Below, piece after piece: positions 60,218-64,000 of a stretch of DNA of 64,000 nt. This DNA is from 2-02-FULL-55-14 sp964534125 (GTDB lineage: Bacteria; Bacteroidota; Ignavibacteria; UBA10030): contig CAZHOJ010000002.1 of the NCBI GenBank assembly GCA_964534125.1, positions 248,001-312,000 of the forward strand, written 5' to 3'. Under the pieces are notes generated by a model that saw only the letters and a program-made list of their open reading frames with translations, ran no database searches and was not told the origin of the DNA. How positions within the stretch are numbered: the stretch's first letter is position 1; each line of letters begins with the position of its first letter. The translations under genes were made by a program, and so were the position numbers.

Positions 60218-61911
60218 GCCAGACCCTCCAGGAGTCCCTGCACAGCGGGAACAACCTCATCCAGCAGGACCATCGTACGTTCATTCGTGCGCCTGACCTT
60301 CAACTCCACCTGGCCGTTCTTCAGGCCCTTCTCCCCCACGACAACCTGCAGGGGCATTCCAAGAAGGTCAGCATCCTTGAACTTGAATCCGGGCGACACG
60401 TTGGGTCTGTCATCGAACAGCACATCGAGGCCTGCGTGCTGCAGTGCCTGATAGATCTGGTTCGCATGGAGGACGATGTCCTTGCTGTTCATGTTGATGG
60501 CTATGATGTGAACTGCATACGGCGCGATGGGGTTCGGCCAGTACATGCCGTTCTCGTCCACGCCCTGTTCGATGGCACAGGCGATGATCCGCTCAACGCC
60601 AATACCGTACGAGCCCATGACGATAGGGGTCATTGTCCCCTTTTCGTCGAGGACCTTTGCGTTCAGCGCCTCGGAATACTTCGTTCCGAGCTTGAAGATA
60701 TGGCCCAGCTCGACGGCATTCGTCACTTTCAACGGCTGTGAGCATGCAGGACACGGTTCGCCATCCTCCACCGTACGCAGGTCAGCGTATTCCACCTTCG
60801 TCACGTCGCGCGTGAGGTCTATGTTCCTGATATGGTAGTCGTTTCTGTTCGCACCTGATATCAGGCCGTTCGCGTCCCGGAGCCGCAGGTCGGCAATGAT
60901 CCGTCCCGCAAATCCGACAGGTCCGATCGACCCTGCTTCGGCGCCAGTGGCCTTCAGCAGGCCCTCGGGGTCAGCGGCCTTGAACGCTGTTGCACCGAGG
61001 GCAGCAGCAAGCTTTGTCTCATTGACCTGGTCATTCCCCAACGTCAGGACAAGCACCGGCTTGCCGTCGGCCATGTACACCCGTGATTTCGCAAGCCTGT
61101 CCGTGCCTGCCTTCAGGAAACCAGCGAGGTCATCGATCGATCGAACGCCCGGCGTGTGGATGTCCTCGATCGCGTCTCCCGCGTCGATCCTGGCGACCGG
61201 GCCGATACCCGAGGTTGCGACCTCGAGGTTCGAGGCGTACCCGCATGCAACACATCGGGCGACAGTGTCCTCGCCCGTTGGCGATTCGAACATGAACTCC
61301 TGCGAACCCGTACCTCCCATTGCGCCGCTCGAGGCGCTCACTTCGAAGTAGGAGAGACCACATCGGGAAAAGATATTTCGGTAGGCCTGCGCATGCTTGT
61401 CATAGCTCTCGTCCAGACCCTCGTATGTCGTATCGAGGCTATACGAGTCCTTCATGATGAACTGCCGTCCCCGGAGCACTCCCGAACGGGGTCGCGGCTC
61501 ATTCCGGAACTTGTTCTGGATCTGGTACCAGATCTGAGGCAGGTCCTTGTACGAGTGGATGTGCATTGCCGCCAGCCATGCGATGACCTCCTCATGCGTC
61601 GGAGCGAGCACGAGGTCCCGCTCAGCGATGCTCAGGATGAAGTTCGGGACATCCCTCCTGCCCGTCTGCACCCAGAGGGACTCCGGATTGAGCGCGGGCA
61701 AGTGGAACTCCTGGCCGCCGATCGCATCCAGTTCCTCACGTATGATGCGCTCCACCTTCTTCATGGACGCATACATCAGCGGCAGGTAGGCATACACACC
61801 GGATGTAAGCTGCCGGATGAGCCCCGCCCGGAGCATCATTCTGTGGCTGGGAATCGTAGCGTCAGAAGGGATTTCTTTGAGTGTGGGAATGAAAGCTTTC
61901 GAGATACGCAT
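60214..61911 (-). CDS. proS: Prolyl-tRNA synthetase (bacterial type with editing domain)
   Basis: The 565-residue class II enzyme has motif 1 near the N-terminus, TSGVYAYLPL, motif 2 (FRNEPRPRSGVLRGRQFIMKDSYS), the editing (INS) domain between motifs 2 and 3 (about 225-385), motif 3 (GSYGIGVERII) and the anticodon domain. The editing domain removes mischarged Ala. It starts at 61911 and ends inside the aldehyde dehydrogenase gene. Confidence 0.96.
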   Translation of the reverse strand: MRISKAFIPTLKEIPSDATIPSHRMMLRAGLIRQLTSGVYAYLPLMYASMKKVERIIREELDAIGGQEFHLPALNPESLWVQTGRRDVPNFILSIAERDLVLAPTHEEVIAWLAAMHIHSYKDLPQIWYQIQNKFRNEPRPRSGVLRGRQFIMKDSYSLDTTYEGLDESYDKHAQAYRNIFSRCGLSYFEVSASSGAMGGTGSQEFMFESPTGEDTVARCVACGYASNLEVATSGIGPVARIDAGDAIEDIHTPGVRSIDDLAGFLKAGTDRLAKSRVYMADGKPVLVLTLGNDQVNETKLAAALGATAFKAADPEGLLKATGAEAGSIGPVGFAGRIIADLRLRDANGLISGANRNDYHIRNIDLTRDVTKVEYADLRTVEDGEPCPACSQPLKVTNAVELGHIFKLGTKYSEALNAKVLDEKGTMTPIVMGSYGIGVERIIACAIEQGVDENGMYWPNPIAPYAVHIIAINMNSKDIVLHANQIYQALQHAGLDVLFDDRPNVSPGFKFKDADLLGMPLQVVVGEKGLKNGQVELKVRRTNERTMVLLDEVVPAVQGLLEGLA

Positions 61912-62050
61912 GCACGATTCGGATTAAGGGATGGAAAAACGGGAAGACCGAGGAAAAGCAGACAGGATCCATCCTTGAAGCTGGTCACCCTGGAATGGTC
62001 CGGGCGTGCTCCAATTCGAAATCGACAATCCGCAATCCGCACTTGAGTCG

Positions 62051-62124
62051 TACCCCCGAGAGGACTCGAACCTCCGACCAAAGGTTTAGGAAACCTCTGC
62101 TCTATCCATCTGAGCTACGGGGGC
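62051..62124 (-). tRNA. tRNA-Arg (anticodon CCT)
   Basis: A 74-base minus-strand tRNA: acceptor GCCCCCG/CGGGGGT, D-arm GCTCAGATGGATAGAGC, anticodon stem GAGGT/ACCTT around TTCCTAA (anticodon CCT), T-arm GGAGG/CCTCT with TTCGAGT. CCA is not encoded. Confidence 0.94.
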
Positions 62125-62260
62125 GATTGGACGAGCGATGATACAAGGTACGAAGAGCGCCGATGAGTTGAAAGGCACCGGCGTTTCCGCCTCCCCGGGG
62201 AATCCTTGTCGGAGGCCGGCGCAGTTGATCCGATCACGCCTGCTTCTGTGCAGACGCTGC

Positions 62261-64000
62261 TCAGCCCTCCTGCGAGAGGGGCCTCAGATACAGCACGGAG
62301 AGTGGCGGGAGCGTGAGGTCCAGGGAACGAGCTTTCCCGTGCGAGGGGATATCTTCGGTCCAGCGAACGCCCGCATTCCCCACATTCGAGCCGCCATAGA
62401 ATCCGCTGTCAGAATTAAGGACCTCCTGATATTTCCCCTGATGCGGCACACCGACCCTGTATCCTGAACGCGGGACCGGCGTGAAGTTACAGATGACCAC
62501 CACATGGTCCCTGAACTCCCTTGACCAGCGCACGAACGCGATCACACTCTGCCCGACGTCGTGGAAATCGATCCACTCGAAGCCCTGATACGAATGGTCC
62601 TGTTCGTGAAGGGCAGGAATGCCCGTATAGGCCTTGTTGCAGTCCCTCAGGAAATTGTCCACGCCCCTGTGGTAATCGTACTGCATGACGTGCCAGTCCA
62701 GCTGCGCGTCGAAATTCCATTCAGCCCGTTGTCCGAATTCTCCTCCCATGAAGAGGAGCTTCTTTCCCGGGAATGCATACATGAACCCGAACAGCGCCCG
62801 AAGGTTGGCGAATTGCTGCCATTCATCCCCCGGCATCTTGCTCAACAGCGCACCTTTTCCGTGGACCACTTCGTCATGCGACAGCGGGAGCACAAATTTT
62901 TCGGAGAATGCGTACAGAAGCGCGAACGTCAGATTTCCCTGATGATATTGACGATGCACGGGCTCTTTCGAAAAATACTGGAGCACATCGTGCATCCATC
63001 CCATGTTCCATTTGTACGTGAAGCCAAGGCCGTCATACTTCAGAGGCGTCGTGACTCCAGGCCAAGCGGTCGATTCCTCCGCGATCGTCACGACCCCCGG
63101 ATAGTAGGCCTGGATCAGGCCGTTCACGTGCTTCAGAAAATGGATAGCCTCGATGTTCTCCCGCCCCCCGAACTGGTTCGGCAGCCATTCGTTCTCCTTC
63201 CGCGAATAGTCGAGGTAGAGCATCGATGCGACAGCATCCACACGGAGACCGTCGATGTGATACTTTTCGATCCAGAAAAGAGCGTTGCTCGCAAGGAAGT
63301 TCTTCACCTCATTCCGGCCATAATTGAAGATGAGGGTCCCCCAGTCCTGATGTTCTCCTTTTCGCGGGTCCGCATGCTCATATATGTGCGTTCCGTCAAA
63401 ACGGGCCAGAGCGTGGTCATCCTTCGGGAAATGCGCCGGCACCCAGTCGAGGATAACGCCTATTCCCTCCTGGTGGCATCTGTCAATGAACGACATGAGT
63501 TCGTAGGGCTCGCCGAACCGGCTCGTCGCAGCATAATAGCCGGTCACCTGATATCCCCAGGAGGCATCGAGCGGGTGTTCCGCAACCGGAAGAAGTTCAA
63601 TGTGCGTGAATCCATGCTCTTTGACGTATGGCAATAAATGGTCGGCGATCTCCTCATACGAATGCCATGCGTTGTTCTCATAGATATTCCTCATCCATGA
63701 GCCGAGGTGGACCTCATAGATCGCCATCGGGCGGGATTCGTCATTGGCGGACCTCGCCTTCAGCCACGCCTTATCATTCCAGGCATACTCCTCGACCGAA
63801 TACACGATCGCCGCTGTCTGCGGGCGTTCCTCGAAATACGTTGCATACGGGTCCGCCTTCTGCAGGCGCGCTCCGCCCTTTGTCAGCAGGTCGAACTTGT
63901 AGAGAGCCCCCTCATCAAGTCCGGGAATGAACAGCTCCCAGATGCCGGAGGCACCAAGGGTCCGCATCTGATGCGGCCGATGGTCCCATCCATTGAAGTC
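62261..64000 (-). CDS. glgB: 1,4-alpha-glucan branching enzyme (5' end outside window)
   Basis: Glycogen branching enzyme, GH13. The 579 residues visible begin with DFNGWDHRPHQM at the window edge, so the CBM48 N-terminal part is cut off. The catalytic domain shows DWVPAHFPKD, GLRVDAVASMLYLDYSR (nucleophile Asp), IAEESTAWPG (acid Glu) and LPLSHDEVVHGKG, then a C-terminal beta domain. The ATG at 63967 is internal, not the start. Other glycogen genes are not in the window. Confidence 0.95.
   Translation of the reverse strand, partial: DFNGWDHRPHQMRTLGASGIWELFIPGLDEGALYKFDLLTKGGARLQKADPYATYFEERPQTAAIVYSVEEYAWNDKAWLKARSANDESRPMAIYEVHLGSWMRNIYENNAWHSYEEIADHLLPYVKEHGFTHIELLPVAEHPLDASWGYQVTGYYAATSRFGEPYELMSFIDRCHQEGIGVILDWVPAHFPKDDHALARFDGTHIYEHADPRKGEHQDWGTLIFNYGRNEVKNFLASNALFWIEKYHIDGLRVDAVASMLYLDYSRKENEWLPNQFGGRENIEAIHFLKHVNGLIQAYYPGVVTIAEESTAWPGVTTPLKYDGLGFTYKWNMGWMHDVLQYFSKEPVHRQYHQGNLTFALLYAFSEKFVLPLSHDEVVHGKGALLSKMPGDEWQQFANLRALFGFMYAFPGKKLLFMGGEFGQRAEWNFDAQLDWHVMQYDYHRGVDNFLRDCNKAYTGIPALHEQDHSYQGFEWIDFHDVGQSVIAFVRWSREFRDHVVVICNFTPVPRSGYRVGVPHQGKYQEVLNSDSGFYGGSNVGNAGVRWTEDIPSHGKARSLDLTLPPLSVLYLRPLSQEG

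Noticed and set aside
1..64000. CRISPR array, prophage, rRNA operon or antiphage defence island
   Set aside because: No regularly spaced repeats, cas genes, phage structural genes, rRNA sequence or recognised defence proteins were found.

Overview
The window is ordinary, gene-dense chromosome (about 60 protein genes, three intact tRNA genes, one tRNA-derived pseudogene, no rRNA, CRISPR array, phage or complete insertion sequence). Base composition is moderately GC-rich. A DUF3098 membrane protein, the bacillithiol enzyme BshC, LolC/LolE-type permeases with LolD, a PASTA protein without a kinase, and an uninterrupted prfB point to a Gram-negative member of the FCB group (Bacteroidota/Ignavibacteriota/Chlorobi side). 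The exact phylum is my inference. Most genes lie on the minus strand in tight operons with ATGA or TGATG overlaps, and many but not all starts have a Shine-Dalgarno sequence.

Layout. 0-5.8 kb (minus): yqeY-cvpA-mutS2-accC, plus a lone SDR. 5.9-10.3 kb (plus): exported peroxiredoxin-Rof antiterminator, then TolB-like beta-propeller, SDR and an M28/PDZ peptidase. 10.3-19.5 kb (minus): small membrane and hypothetical genes, a redoxin-tnaA pair, enoyl-CoA hydratase-apt, lrp-glnA, and PASTA-rpe-nagA. 19.6-24.6 kb (plus): nucleoside salvage set cdd, tdk, nupC, punA, followed by bshC. 24.6-36.3 kb (minus): the classic rimP-nusA-infB-rbfA-truB-ribF-rpsO-pnp translation/RNA operon, then aroA and an orphan sugar-type ABC ATPase. 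36.4-44.4 kb (minus): ispF/dedA/PAP2/lnt, a MITE-like element, ltaE-thioesterase-trpE-trpG. 44.4-46.6 kb: tRNA-Leu, a secreted protein ending in CXXCH, tRNA-Lys and a rearranged tRNA-Lys copy. 46.6-62.1 kb (minus): DUF3098, aspS-atuA pair-prfB-lolCED, dnaE-trxA, proS-aldehyde dehydrogenase, tRNA-Arg. The right edge cuts glgB.

Most of the window is core metabolism and information processing. The parts that stand out are small: a tRNA-Lys-derived pseudogene carrying a 59-bp insert made of two tandem hairpin units whose stems covary; a 185-bp inverted-repeat element that encodes the last 21 residues of Lnt; a textbook intrinsic terminator hairpin directly against the rimP start codon at the head of the nusA operon; a tryptophanase with tyrosine phenol-lyase-like length and register, coupled to a redoxin that has lost its peroxidatic cysteine; and a Rho-antiterminator (Rof) gene coupled to an exported peroxiredoxin. 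I found no convincing wholly new multi-gene system.
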